From: CAVOJV01 sp963696325
GTDB taxonomy: Bacteria; Pseudomonadota; Gammaproteobacteria; Competibacterales; Competibacteraceae
Direction of reading: 5' to 3'
Length of the DNA stretch: 64,000 nucleotides
Assembly (NCBI GenBank): GCA_963696325.1
Contig: CAVOJV010000042.1
Coordinates: forward strand, 40,977-104,976
Shown here: positions 8,606-17,682 of the stretch, piece after piece
How positions within the stretch are numbered: the first letter of the stretch is position 1
How the letters are laid out: each line of letters starts with the position of its first letter
The notes under the pieces: generated by a model
The model's input: the letters and a program-made list of their open reading frames with translations, nothing else
Told to the model about the DNA's origin: nothing
The model's database searches: none
Program-made: the position numbers and the translations under genes

Positions 8606-9406
8606 ATGTCAGAACCTTTGCTTTATCAGCAGGATGGCGCTGTCGTCACCCTGACGCTCAACCGCCCGGAAACCCGCAATGCTATTTCCGAGGACGATAT
8701 GATCGCCGCGCTGGAAGCGGCGGTAGGGCGCATCAACCGGGATATGAGCGTGCGCGTGGCCATCCTGACCGGAGTGGGTAGCGCCTTTTCATCGGGTGGC
8801 AACGTGAAACACATTCGGGACCGCGAGGGTATGTTCGGCGGTGGCCCGGCCGAACTGCGCAACGGCTATCGCCATGGTATTCAGCGCATTCCCCTGGCCC
8901 TGTACAACATCGAAACACCTATCATCGCCGCAGTGAATGGTCCGGCCATCGGCGCGGGCTGTGATTTGGCGATGATGTGCGATATGCGCATCGCCTCTCG
9001 GCAGGCCAGGTTCGCGGAAAGCTTCATCAAGGTGGGTATCATTCCCGGTGACGGCGGCGCCTGGTTTCTGCCGCGGGTAGTGGGGCTGGCGCGGGCATGC
9101 GAAATGGCCTTTACCGGGGACGCCATCGACGCGGAAACCGCCCTGGCCTGGGGCATGGTGTCCAGGGTGGTATCCCCGGATCAGTTGCTGGAGGAGGCCA
9201 ATAAACTGGCGGCGCGGGTGGCGGTCAATCCGCCCCAGGTGTTGCGGATGACCAAGAAGCTGATTCGCGAAGGCCAGCATCTGCGTCTGGACAGCCTGCT
9301 GGAACTGTCGGCGGCGATGCAGGCTCTGGCCCATCATACCCAGGATCACCAGGAGGCGGTGGCGGCGCTGCTGGAAAAACGTCCCGCTCGCTTTACCGGG
9401 CGGTAA
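8606..9406 (+). CDS. Enoyl-CoA hydratase/isomerase family protein (crotonase)
   Basis: A 266-residue crotonase-fold protein. The family hydrates or isomerises enoyl-CoA thioesters in fatty-acid or aromatic-acid breakdown. The N-terminal strand motif LTLNRPETRNAIS, the oxyanion-hole segments AFSSGGNVKHI and NGPAIGAGCDLAMMCD, and FAESFIKVGIIPGDGGAWFL with an acidic residue near the catalytic position are all present. The ATG at 8606 follows an AAGGA site. It stands alone, so the natural substrate cannot be read from context. The exact subfamily is uncertain. Confidence 0.85.
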   Translation: MSEPLLYQQDGAVVTLTLNRPETRNAISEDDMIAALEAAVGRINRDMSVRVAILTGVGSAFSSGGNVKHIRDREGMFGGGPAELRNGYRHGIQRIPLALYNIETPIIAAVNGPAIGAGCDLAMMCDMRIASRQARFAESFIKVGIIPGDGGAWFLPRVVGLARACEMAFTGDAIDAETALAWGMVSRVVSPDQLLEEANKLAARVAVNPPQVLRMTKKLIREGQHLRLDSLLELSAAMQALAHHTQDHQEAVAALLEKRPARFTGR

Positions 9407-9655
9407 TAGGGGTTAGCTCACGAAACGGAAAAAAATGGTACGGCAAGAGCCAAGGTGTCAGGTTGAAGCCTGAGAAGTCGCGCTCGAGGTGTCAGATAAA
9501 GCCAGAATCTATCCTAACCTGGCCTAATAAGAACGAAGCTGTCATGAAGTGAATTATAAGCATGTGCTAATATTAAAAATTAAAAATTATTGATAAAATA
9601 ATAGGGGTGTACACGAATGGCGCCCTATGGCAGTGTCGCTGTATTAGGCCGTAAG

Positions 9656-9945
9656 GAGGGAGGATAGTTGTGAGAAGAGGGGGGGGGGTGGAGGTAGAGC
9701 GAGGGTTGGAGTGGGCTGGGGGAGGTGGGGTGAGTAGGGATGGGGGGAGGTGTGGGATAGGTGTGAGGAGGGGATGAGATGGACGGTGTGGGCGGGGGGG
9801 AGGGTGGGGGGGGGAGACGTGTGGGGGGTGGTGGTAGGGGGGGGGGGGCGGGGGGCGAGTGTGCGGGGGAGAGGGTTGGGGTTGAGGGCGGGCGGGGGGT
9901 GCGGAGTGTCGTGGGTGGCGGGCGTGTAGGTGGAGTGTGCTTGAG
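9656..9945. other. Extreme G-rich, C-poor low-complexity tract
   Basis: About 290 bases of almost only G, T and A on the plus strand, with runs of up to about ten G and very few C (roughly 17 by eye). Any frame across it translates to low-complexity Gly/Val/Arg or Pro/Thr/Ser sequence and is not a believable gene. It could form G-quadruplexes or could be a sequencing or assembly artefact. The preceding 9407-9655 is AT-rich, non-coding, and shows nothing I can identify. Confidence 0.7.
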
Positions 9946-9976
9946 ATTGGTGGTGCATACTGAATAAATTGGCTCG

Positions 9977-10084
9977 ATGGGTTCAGGCGCCGTCGAGTCC
10001 ACGGTGAAGCAGATTGACCGCCGCACTCAACTCTCAGGCGCCCAGTGGCAGGAAGAAAAGGTACCGCGAGGGTTGGCTCACTGA
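9977..10084 (+). pseudogene. ISKra4-like transposase C-terminal remnant
   Basis: A short frame reads MGSGAVESTVKQIDRR, then LSGAQWQEE, resembling the conserved end of ISKra4-family transposases. Only about 35 residues remain. It lies directly after the G-rich tract, which may mark a damaged or mis-joined element. Confidence 0.45.
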
Positions 10085-10215
10085 GGCTTTAACCGCTCGA
10101 ACAAGTGAGATGCATCGCGGATGCTTTCGTGCGGCTACCTTACTGCCTCGGCACGAAGTGTCCCACGTCAAGACTATCTGAGGTATTGTGATACCCAACG
10201 TACAAGGAATCACGC

Positions 10216-10545
10216 ATGGCAAGCAAACTCATTCAATTGCAAGACGGCACGTTGGTCGAGGTGGAAGTCGATGAGCGTCAAGCCAAGCCGATTTCCAATC
10301 GGGCGGCGGTTAAGGTGGAGGCGGCCATCGACGGGATTCACGATACGATTTTAAAGGCGTGCAAACCCCTTAGCGCCGTCTGGCGGGAACTCAACAAAGA
10401 TCTGTTGATTGATCAAGCCGAAATCGAGCTGGGTCTGGGTTTCGAAGCCGAAGGCAACTTGTACATTACGAAAGCCAAAGGCAGCGCGAACCTGGTGATC
10501 AAGCTGACGCTAAAACCCAATCCGCAATCCCCAACAACCGGCTGA
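10216..10545 (+). CDS. TCD1 (trypsin-co-occurring domain) protein, CU044_2847 family
   Basis: A 109-residue protein beginning MASKLIQLQDGTLVEVEVDE and ending with IELGLGFEAEGNLYITKAKG, typical of the trypsin-co-occurring domain 1. This family is encoded next to trypsin-like proteases in bacterial conflict systems; its biochemical role is not established. ATG 10216 has an ACAAGGA ribosome-binding site. It ends 4 bases before the trypsin-VMAP gene and is surely in the same operon. It is probably a small partner or regulator of the downstream protease. Confidence 0.75.
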   Translation: MASKLIQLQDGTLVEVEVDERQAKPISNRAAVKVEAAIDGIHDTILKACKPLSAVWRELNKDLLIDQAEIELGLGFEAEGNLYITKAKGSANLVIKLTLKPNPQSPTTG

Positions 10546-10549
10546 GGCC

Positions 10550-12349
10550 ATGACAAAGGCAAACCGTCCCTCAGACGCGGTGGTGCTAATCGAAAGCATT
10601 GAGGGGAAAGTGACTGGCACGGGCTTCGCTATCCATCACGAGGGCGAGAAAACCTGGATTTTGACCTGTGCCCACGTGGTGGAAGACGCGGGCGGAGCGG
10701 ACAACATCCGCATCAAATTCGGAGAAGAAGGACGTGACGCTAAACTTGTCGAGGGTTGCTGTGGTTCCGGGCAAAAGATAGATCTGGCGGTGCTACAGGT
10801 CGACAAGCTGGTGTTACCTGTTTTGTCGCTTCGTCCTGACGGTAGAACGGGCGAGGACTTTCAGATACCCGGTTTCGCCGAGTTGGATCGCAAATACGCC
10901 GCTGAGCCTGTAAAAGGCAAATTGGGTGATCAGTTCCCGCTGGAAACCACAGGAGGGCCGCGGATAACTGCCTGGCAACTCAGAGTCACCGGCGATATAC
11001 CCCTCTTGGAAGGCTATAGCGGGTCGCCCGTGGTGCGCGTCGACACCCATGAGGTGCTGGCCGTCGCCACCCATGAGCAATACGCTGGTAAACGCGGCTA
11101 TGCCATCGATATCGCTCATCTGCGTGATATCTGTCGAAATGCGGCCGGCCTGCTGCGAGAGGACCTGCACTTCCCGTCGGAACAGCGCATCCGGCTGAAA
11201 CGCCTGATTCGGGATATGGGGATCAGCCAGGATCAAATGCGCTTCTTTTGTCATCGTGCCTTGCCGTTGGGTAACACCTATGCCGTCCCCATGGATCGTC
11301 AGCTCTACGACCTGGTGGACTGGCTCGCCGGGTGGGGCGGCGAGGAATGGGTGCCTCTGCTGAGTGTCGCTCGGCAATTGTTTGAGCAAGCCAATGAGCC
11401 GACGCACAGCCGTCTCCGAGACTGGATAGACAAGGCAGCCCAGCACTTTAGGGGCCTCAAGGTCTGGCAACAAGCGCTCATCATCGAGGAAAAATCGACC
11501 GACGCCACAGCCCAGTCCCCCGTCTTGGTGGTGGAAATAGGGGAGCGCACCACCTCGAAAAGTCTTTCCCAGGTCCGCTTTTTCGACCTTACCGCCGGTA
11601 GGCCCATTGAGTTGGCGCCCGACGAACAGGTCATCCGCTTTGATCCCGCTTCGTCAGCGGACAACTCGGCCATCGCTGGACATGTCAACCACCTGCTGTA
11701 CAAATACTTTATTGACCGCGAACGGGTCAGGGTGGACTGTATTCTCCCCGACGACCTGCTCGGCTATCCGGTCGAACACTGGGCTTATGATCAAGATGGT
11801 ATGCTGTGGCCGCTGGGTGCTGTTTTCCCGGTAACGGTGCGTCCGAGCTCGCGCCAACACAGTGGCGAATGCGATCCGCTCCGGCAAGACTGGCGCAACG
11901 GCTGGGAACGGCAGCTTCGCCATCACGACCGGTGTGTTAACGAAGCACTGTGCTGGGTCGATGCATCGCAGAAAAAGTCGGTGATCAATCGTCTGAGACA
12001 AGGCTACGTATGTATTGGGCTGCATTTCATCCCGACTGATCAGGATTTTCTCGGCTTTCTCGTAAATCGAGGCATTACCGCCGCTATCTGGCCCCGACGC
12101 TGTGACAATCTGGACACCCTCCGCGGGGAAATCCAAACGCGGATCGGCTCCTTTCGACTTGCGGAGTTGCCGCAGGCTGTTTACAGCATGCGCAGCGACC
12201 TGTGGGCGGATGAGAGGATGACGGAGGAAGATAAAATGAACCACCCCTGCTATCACCTGAGTCTCCTCTGGGACGATCCCAACCGCTGCCTGCCCAACTG
12301 GCGCCCCGCGCAGGACGAAGACTTCTTCCCCGGCGTCGATTACCCTTGA
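10550..12349 (+). CDS. Trypsin-like protease with effector-associated region and VMAP-C domain
   Basis: A 599-residue protein. The N-terminal trypsin-like domain carries the catalytic triad H42 (TCAHVV), D78 (IDLAVLQ) and S157 (GYSGSP). Residues about 215-300 form a helical module (RLKRLIRDMGISQDQMRFFC) that looks like an effector-associated domain. From about 325 the sequence matches a VMAP C-terminal domain (SPVLVVEIGERT, LLGYPVEHWAYDQDG). VMAP proteins link a vWA protein and a MoxR ATPase to an effector, and here the effector would be the protease. The upstream TCD1, downstream MoxR and vWA-like genes complete this arrangement. There is no signal peptide, so it is cytoplasmic. Confidence 0.8.
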   Translation: MTKANRPSDAVVLIESIEGKVTGTGFAIHHEGEKTWILTCAHVVEDAGGADNIRIKFGEEGRDAKLVEGCCGSGQKIDLAVLQVDKLVLPVLSLRPDGRTGEDFQIPGFAELDRKYAAEPVKGKLGDQFPLETTGGPRITAWQLRVTGDIPLLEGYSGSPVVRVDTHEVLAVATHEQYAGKRGYAIDIAHLRDICRNAAGLLREDLHFPSEQRIRLKRLIRDMGISQDQMRFFCHRALPLGNTYAVPMDRQLYDLVDWLAGWGGEEWVPLLSVARQLFEQANEPTHSRLRDWIDKAAQHFRGLKVWQQALIIEEKSTDATAQSPVLVVEIGERTTSKSLSQVRFFDLTAGRPIELAPDEQVIRFDPASSADNSAIAGHVNHLLYKYFIDRERVRVDCILPDDLLGYPVEHWAYDQDGMLWPLGAVFPVTVRPSSRQHSGECDPLRQDWRNGWERQLRHHDRCVNEALCWVDASQKKSVINRLRQGYVCIGLHFIPTDQDFLGFLVNRGITAAIWPRRCDNLDTLRGEIQTRIGSFRLAELPQAVYSMRSDLWADERMTEEDKMNHPCYHLSLLWDDPNRCLPNWRPAQDEDFFPGVDYP

Positions 12350-12363
12350 ACGATGACATAGCC

Positions 12364-13380
12364 ATGAGCCCAACCCCCAAACCCGACTGGTGGATATTCA
12401 AAGGTGACAAGACCGAGCATGACGGCATAGCCGCGTTGCCCAAGTCACCGCCGTGGCGGCAATTTACGGCGACGGCGGCGGCACTGCGCGGCGCGGTGTT
12501 CGAACCGGAGGACCACGAGGTGGAGCTCGTCAATACCGCCATCTACTTGCGCCGCCCCCTGCTGATAACGGGTCGAGCCGGCATCGGCAAGACGACCCTG
12601 GCCTACGCGGTCGCCCATGAGCTGAAACTGCGTAAAGTGCTCCGCTGGTCGGTAACCACGCAGAGCTCGCTCAAGGATGCGCTCTACCGCTACGATGCGG
12701 TAGGTCGTTTGCAGGAAACCTCGCTGCGTGACAGTCCTAAAGACGAAGCACGCGGTAGCGAGAAAAAACCCGTGCCGATTGAAAAGTTCCTCCGCTCGGG
12801 GCCACTCGGTACCGCCTTTGCTGATTCGGTCGCTCGCCCCCGGGTATTGCTGATCGACGAAATCGACAAAAGCGATATCGATCTGCCCAATGACCTGCTG
12901 CATATTTTCGAGGAGGGTGAGTTCGAGATTCCCGAACTGGCGCGCCTGCCGGAAGGCCAGGATGTCATCCCGATCCTGCCGCACGACGCCGCCGAAGGAG
13001 ACTCCTGGCATTCCGATCACACGGGGACAGGTGTGTTGCACTACTTTCCCCTGGTTGTCATGACCAGTAACGGTGAGCGGGAGTTTCCGCCGGCCTTTTT
13101 GCGCCGCTGCCTGCAATTGGAGATGCAGTTGCCGGATCGGGACAAGCTGGCCCGCATCGTCCATGGTCACCTGCATCAGCATATCAGGCCGGAGCACGAG
13201 GCCAAAATAGGGCTGTTGATCGATGCCTTTGTCAAGCAGCGCGGCGATAAGCAAGGCGAACTCGCTGCCGATCAATTGCTCAACGCGATTTACCTGGCGC
13301 TGAACAATGTCGACCTGGAACACCACTATCGGGACAAACCGGCACTGAAGGAGACCCTGTGGAAATCGCTGGCGCCGTGA
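12364..13380 (+). CDS. MoxR-type AAA+ ATPase of the ternary system
   Basis: AAA+ ATPase with Walker A TGRAGIGKTT and Walker B VLLIDEIDKSD, then a sensor region (PLVVMTSNGEREFPPAFLRR). MoxR proteins act as chaperone-like ATPases with vWA partners, and here it would link sensing by the vWA/FGE protein to protease activation. ATG 12364 is chosen; an in-frame TTG at 12346 overlapping the stop of the previous gene is equally possible, and neither has a clear ribosome-binding site. The gene is tightly packed in the operon and its frame is intact throughout. Confidence 0.8.
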   Translation: MSPTPKPDWWIFKGDKTEHDGIAALPKSPPWRQFTATAAALRGAVFEPEDHEVELVNTAIYLRRPLLITGRAGIGKTTLAYAVAHELKLRKVLRWSVTTQSSLKDALYRYDAVGRLQETSLRDSPKDEARGSEKKPVPIEKFLRSGPLGTAFADSVARPRVLLIDEIDKSDIDLPNDLLHIFEEGEFEIPELARLPEGQDVIPILPHDAAEGDSWHSDHTGTGVLHYFPLVVMTSNGEREFPPAFLRRCLQLEMQLPDRDKLARIVHGHLHQHIRPEHEAKIGLLIDAFVKQRGDKQGELAADQLLNAIYLALNNVDLEHHYRDKPALKETLWKSLAP

Positions 13381-15736
13381 CCGGACTGGCGTTTATGCCG
13401 CCACGGTAGCGCTCGCGGAATGGCCTTGTTCGAGTTTCTGCGCCGCCTGTTCGGCGCCCGGCGCCGGGCCGATGCCGGTCTGGAACCGCGCATCCGGCAG
13501 TTACTGACGGTCCTGCACCGGGCCGGTCTGGAGCCGACCGCCATCGAGCTGGCGGATGTGTTGTGGCTGGCGGCACAGCTTTCGCCTACGCCGTCCCCGG
13601 CGCCCGCGTCAGCGCCAGCGCCCGACCCAACTCAAGCGGGCCAGGATGTTACCCCGAAGGCCGCACAGGATACGAAGCCGGCCACCGTGCCGCCCGCCGA
13701 TGCTTCCCGACATCGAGACGGGTCTCCCCAGGCGGCGCTGTATCCTCATGCCGGCAGTCTCGGTGGCGGTTTGGCTGCCCGACCGTTCCGGGCCCCGGCT
13801 GTGCCCTTGCTGCCGAATGCTCTTAACCTGGGTCGGGCTTTGCGTCCGCTGCACCGCAAGCGGCCCTCGCGCACGCACCGGGTGCTGGACGAAGAGGCAA
13901 CCGTGCAGCGCATCGCCGAACAGCGCCTTTGGCAACCGGTGCTGATGGGTGCGCCGGAACGTTGGTTCGAGCTGGCGTTGGTGCTGGACCAGGGCGCCTC
14001 GATGCGGGTCTGGCAGCCTCTGCTGGCGGAGTTATGCCGGTTGTTGACCTACAACGGCGCCTTTCGCAGTGTGCGTGTCTGGTATTTGGACACCGACGCT
14101 GACAGCGCCCGGCTGCAGGTGGGAGAGAACCCGGCTAACCGTCGTAGCTGTAGGCCGGAAGAACTGCTGGCGCCAGGTGGCCGGCGGCTGATTCTGGTGG
14201 TCAGCGATTGCATTTCCCGCGCCTGGCATACTCGCGGCGGGGTAAATCAATGGTTGCGGCAATGGAGCGCGCAGTCACCCCTGGCCGTGCTGCAGATGCT
14301 GCCGCCACGCCTGTGGCCGCGCACCGCCCTGGGTCGGGGTGTGGAGACCCGCTGGTACGCCACGGCGCCCGGTCTACCGAACACCCGGCTATCCATGCAA
14401 GATGCGGATATGCTGGCGCCGGATGAGGCTGGCGGGGAAGAAACGGCTCTGTTGGACAGCCCCCTTAAGCTGCCTGTGCTGGCGTTGGAGCGGGAGGCCG
14501 TACTGCGGCTGGACCGGTCTACTGAACGGCAAGGGTTCTGCCTGGGTGGCGGGCACGCTGTTTACCGCCGCCACCCGTTACGCCGGCCCCGCTCCACCGA
14601 CTACACCCGATACGGCTGCGTTGGAAAAGCGTTTGCGGTTGTTTTTTGAGCAGGCATCCCCCCTGGCGCAAATGCTGGCCGGTTATCTGGCTGCCGCGCC
14701 CCTTACCCTGGAAGTGATGCGGCTGGTGCAGCAAGTGATGTTGCCGTATTCCGGGCAGGCTCACCTGGCAGAAGTGTTGGTGAGCGGTCTGCTTAAACAG
14801 ATTTCGCCGAACGGGGCTCCAGTCGCTGTACTACGATTTTCATGCCGGCGTACGCGATGAGTTACTTGACTTGATTTCCAACTCGGACAAGCGTCAGGTG
14901 TCTGCTGGTGGTGTCCGATTTTGTCGCTGAACGCACCGGCCAGTGTCTGGATTTTCGCGCCTGTTGGCCGATCCCACGGCACCAGGGGATTTCGCACTGG
15001 ACGAGGAGGCGCGTTACTTTGCCACCATTGGAGCCACTGTCCTGCGGCGTCTGGGCGGTGAGTATTTGCGCTTGGCCAGGCGATTGGAAGGCGAGGTGAC
15101 TCCTGATACGGGTGGCGGCGAAACGCCACTGGAACCAACCAGTCCTACCCCCTTCCGCGACTCCTTCCTCGACAGCAAAACCGCCGGCCCCGAAATGGTC
15201 TGGCTGCCGGGCGGGACATTCACGATGGGCGACGACAAGAGCGACCAAAGCGACGAAAAGCCCGCCCATCCGGTTACCCTCAGCCACTTTGCCGTCGGGA
15301 AATATCCAGTCACCTTCGAGGAATACGACGCCTACTGCGAAGGCCACCGCGCAGGAAAAACCGGATGATCAAGGCTGGGGCCGGGGTCGTCGGCCGGTCA
15401 TCTATGTTTCCTGGGACGATGCCCAGGCGTACTGCCAATGGCTGAGCCAGCAAACCGGGCAGGATTACCGCCTGCTGACCGAAGCGCAGTGGGAATATGC
15501 CTGCCGGGCGGGGAGTGATACTGCCTACTGCTTCGGCAATGACGAGAAACAACTGGGTGACTATGCCTGGTACTGGGAGAATGTCGGAACGCAGAGACCC
15601 ATCCGGTCGGCGAGAAGAAGCGAATGCCTGGGGCCTGCACGATCTGCATGGTAACGTCTGGGAGTGGGTACAGGACTGGTATGGCGATTACTCGAAGGAG
15701 CCTGCAGCATGATCCGAGTGGCCCCGAGTTGGGCTC

Positions 15737-15856
15737 CGACCGGGTCTTCCGCGGCGGCGGTTGGAACGGCGGCGCCGATCGACTGCCGTTCGGCGTATCG
15801 CGACCGCTGGCGCCCCGCCAACCGCGTCACGCCTCCTGGGCTTTCGCCTCGCGAGG
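15737..15856 (+). other. Variable-region-like segment of FGE domain 1
   Basis: This segment aligns with the one at 17401 with identical flanks (CCGACCGGGTC... and CTTTCGCCTCGCGAG) but many internal codon changes. Most changed codons end in C or T, as expected if AAC/AAT codons of a template had been adenine-mutagenised. Relative to the third copy it has one extra and two missing bases, which break the frame. Confidence 0.5.
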
Positions 15857-16528
15857 ACTGGCCCTTTGCCCTCTTACCCTTTTACCCTTCCGCCACCGGA
15901 ACCGGAACGGCCATCGGAGACCTGAAGAACCAATAGCCGGCTTACGGGATACGCTCAAGGACAAAACTCCAGGTCCAGCGATGGTCTGGTTGCCAAGCGG
16001 GGTTTTCAGGATGGGGCAGGATGACAGTCCCTACGATGACGAAAAGCCGGCTCATGAAGTCGCGGTCAGCGCCTTCTCCATCGGCCAATATCCGGTGACG
16101 TTCGAGGACTACGACAAGTTCAGCGAGGCAACCGGCGGAGAGAAAACGAGTGACGGAGGCTGGGGAAGAGTTACTCGACCGGTGATCAATGTCTCCTGGG
16201 AAGATGCCACAGCATACTGCGAGTGGCTCTCGGAGCAAACTGGAGTACGCTACAGGTTGGCTACAGAAGCTGAGTGGGAATATGCCTGTCGGGCGGGCAG
16301 TCACACTCGGTATTGCTTCGGAGACGACGAGCAGCGGCTCGGAGAGCATGCCTGGTACGGGAGCAACACTGGAGGAAGAGACTCATCCAGTTGGGGAGAA
16401 GCTACCGAACAACTGGCAATTGTACGATTTGCATGGAAATATTCGGGAATGGGTACAGGATTGGTACTGCTGGGAATTACTTACGAGGAAAGCCCGAGAG
16501 AGAACCCTGGTGGCCCAATAAATGGCTC

Positions 16529-16646
16529 TCACCGCGTTTTTCGAGGCGGTAGTTGGGCCAGCGATGCCGTCAGCTGCCGTTCAGCATTTCGTGATGACGG
16601 ACGGCCTGATCTGCTTGATTATGGTGCGGGCTTTCGCCTCGCGAGG
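16529..16646 (+). other. Variable-region-like segment of FGE domain 2
   Basis: Encodes VFRGGSWASDAVSCRSAF through GAGFRLAR. Many positions between the fixed residues use NNC/NNT codons. The constant codons differ more from the other two copies (TCA GCA instead of TCG GCG), so it may have diverged or use a different template. Confidence 0.4.
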
Positions 16647-17400
16647 GATGGCACTTGGCCCTCTGACACTTTTACCCTGGCGCGGCAAAAAGTGGCGGGG
16701 GCGCCTGTTGAGGCAGGGAGTAAGGTTGAGCAGGAAAAGCTTTACCAACCCTACGAGGTTTTCCAGGACCGGCCGGACACACCGGACATGGTGTATCTGC
16801 CGGGTGGCACATTCAAGATGGGGGATAGCCAGGGCAAAGGCTTTAATGGGGAAAGACCCGTGCATGAAGTAACCCTGGATGCCTTTGGGCTTGGTCGGTA
16901 TCCTGTGACGGTCGGTGACTTTCGGCGTTTTGTGGATGCCACTGCTTACCAAACTGAAGCGGAACGACAGGGCGGCGCCTGTGTGCTTGATGGTAGCGTT
17001 TGGAGGGGGAAACCGGATGTGAATTGGCGGAACCCGTATTTCCCGCAGGCGGATAGTCATCCAGTCGTCTGCATAAGCTGGAATGACGCTGTCGCCTATT
17101 GCAAGTGGCTCTCCGCGCAGACGGGAGCGCAGTACTCGTTGCCGACCGAAGCGGAGTGGGAATATGCCTGCAGGGCTTCGAGTGATACTGCCTACTGCTT
17201 CGGAGATGATGAGCAACTGCTGGATGACTATGCTTGGTATGCAACGAACGCTGGGGGCGGAACCCACCCTGTGGGGCAGAAGCGAGCGAATACTTGGGGT
17301 TTATGCGATATGCATGGTAACGTCTGGGAATGGGTACAGGACTGGTATGGAGCCTACTCGAAAGAGCCTCAGAACAATCCGAGTGGGCCCAAGTCGGGCT

Positions 17401-17521
17401 CCGACCGGGTCAGCCGCGGCGGTGGCTGGTACGTCGGCGCCGGCGACTGCTGTTCGGCGTTTCGCAGCTACTGGCGCGTTCCCGGCTTCCGCGGCGACGA
17501 CCTGGGCTTTCGCCTCGCGAG
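17401..17521 (+). other. Variable-region-like segment of FGE domain 3
   Basis: Encodes RGGGWYVGAGDCCSAFRSYW, then RVPGFRGDDLGFRLAR, at the extreme C-terminus of the protein. This is the position and fold surface that diversity-generating retroelements mutate. Between constant Trp, Ser-Ala, Arg and Gly-Phe-Arg-Leu positions, nearly all variable codons end in C or T. Confidence 0.55.
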
Positions 17522-17556
17522 ACGGGTATAGCTTGGCGTTGTTACCCTTTTACCCT

Positions 17557-17577
17557 GATCCGCGCGTAGCGCGGATC
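17557..17577. terminator. Hairpin between convergent genes
   Basis: Perfect 9-bp stem GATCCGCGC / GCGCGGATC with a 3-base loop, 26 bases after the ternary operon ends. It has no T-run, so its terminator role is tentative. Confidence 0.4.
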
Positions 17578-17629
17578 GCGATTATGAGCGGTTACCATCA
17601 ATACCCTGCACGTGCGCGTGCTGACACAT

Positions 17630-17655
17630 GATGTCGTGGTTGCAACCACGACATC
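17630..17655. terminator. Perfect palindrome downstream of uppP
   Basis: A 26-base perfect palindrome (12-bp arms starting GATGTCGTGG around GC), 28 bases downstream of the uppP stop on the minus strand. It probably acts as a bidirectional terminator or mRNA-stabilising hairpin. No U-tract is visible. Confidence 0.45.
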
Positions 17656-17682
17656 TTCGTGAGCTGACCCCTAATAGGGTAA

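Larger units (their letters stand above)
13420..17531 (+). pseudogene. vWA-like (SAV_2336-type) protein fused to three FGE/C-type-lectin domains, with frameshifts
   Basis: Starts at ATG 13420. A short helical head is followed by a Pro/Ala linker. A divergent vWA-like domain comes next (WFELALVLDQGASMRVW, WYLDTDAD), as in SAV_2336-related proteins. A helical region follows to about 15100, then three FGE-sulfatase-type modules (MVWLPGGTFTMG at 15195, MVWLPSGVFRMG at 15981, MVYLPGGTFKMG at 16788). The frame changes near 14530, 14817, 14900, 14955, 15350, 15600 and 15770. From about 15900 to the stop one frame runs almost cleanly apart from a short out-of-frame stretch near 16390-16480. The product would be the sensor of the ternary system. 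Whether the gene is dead, mis-sequenced or encodes separate pieces is unclear. Confidence 0.7.

Noticed and set aside
9625..10026. Long minus-strand frames rich in Pro, Thr and Ser across the G-rich tract
   Set aside because: They exist only because the tract lacks C and therefore stop codons. Composition is low-complexity with no start signal and no family resemblance.
15180..17531. The FGE domains as sulfatase-activating enzymes
   Set aside because: No sulfatase gene is nearby and the domains are fused to a vWA-like protein inside a conflict operon. The fold here is better read as a C-type-lectin display surface.
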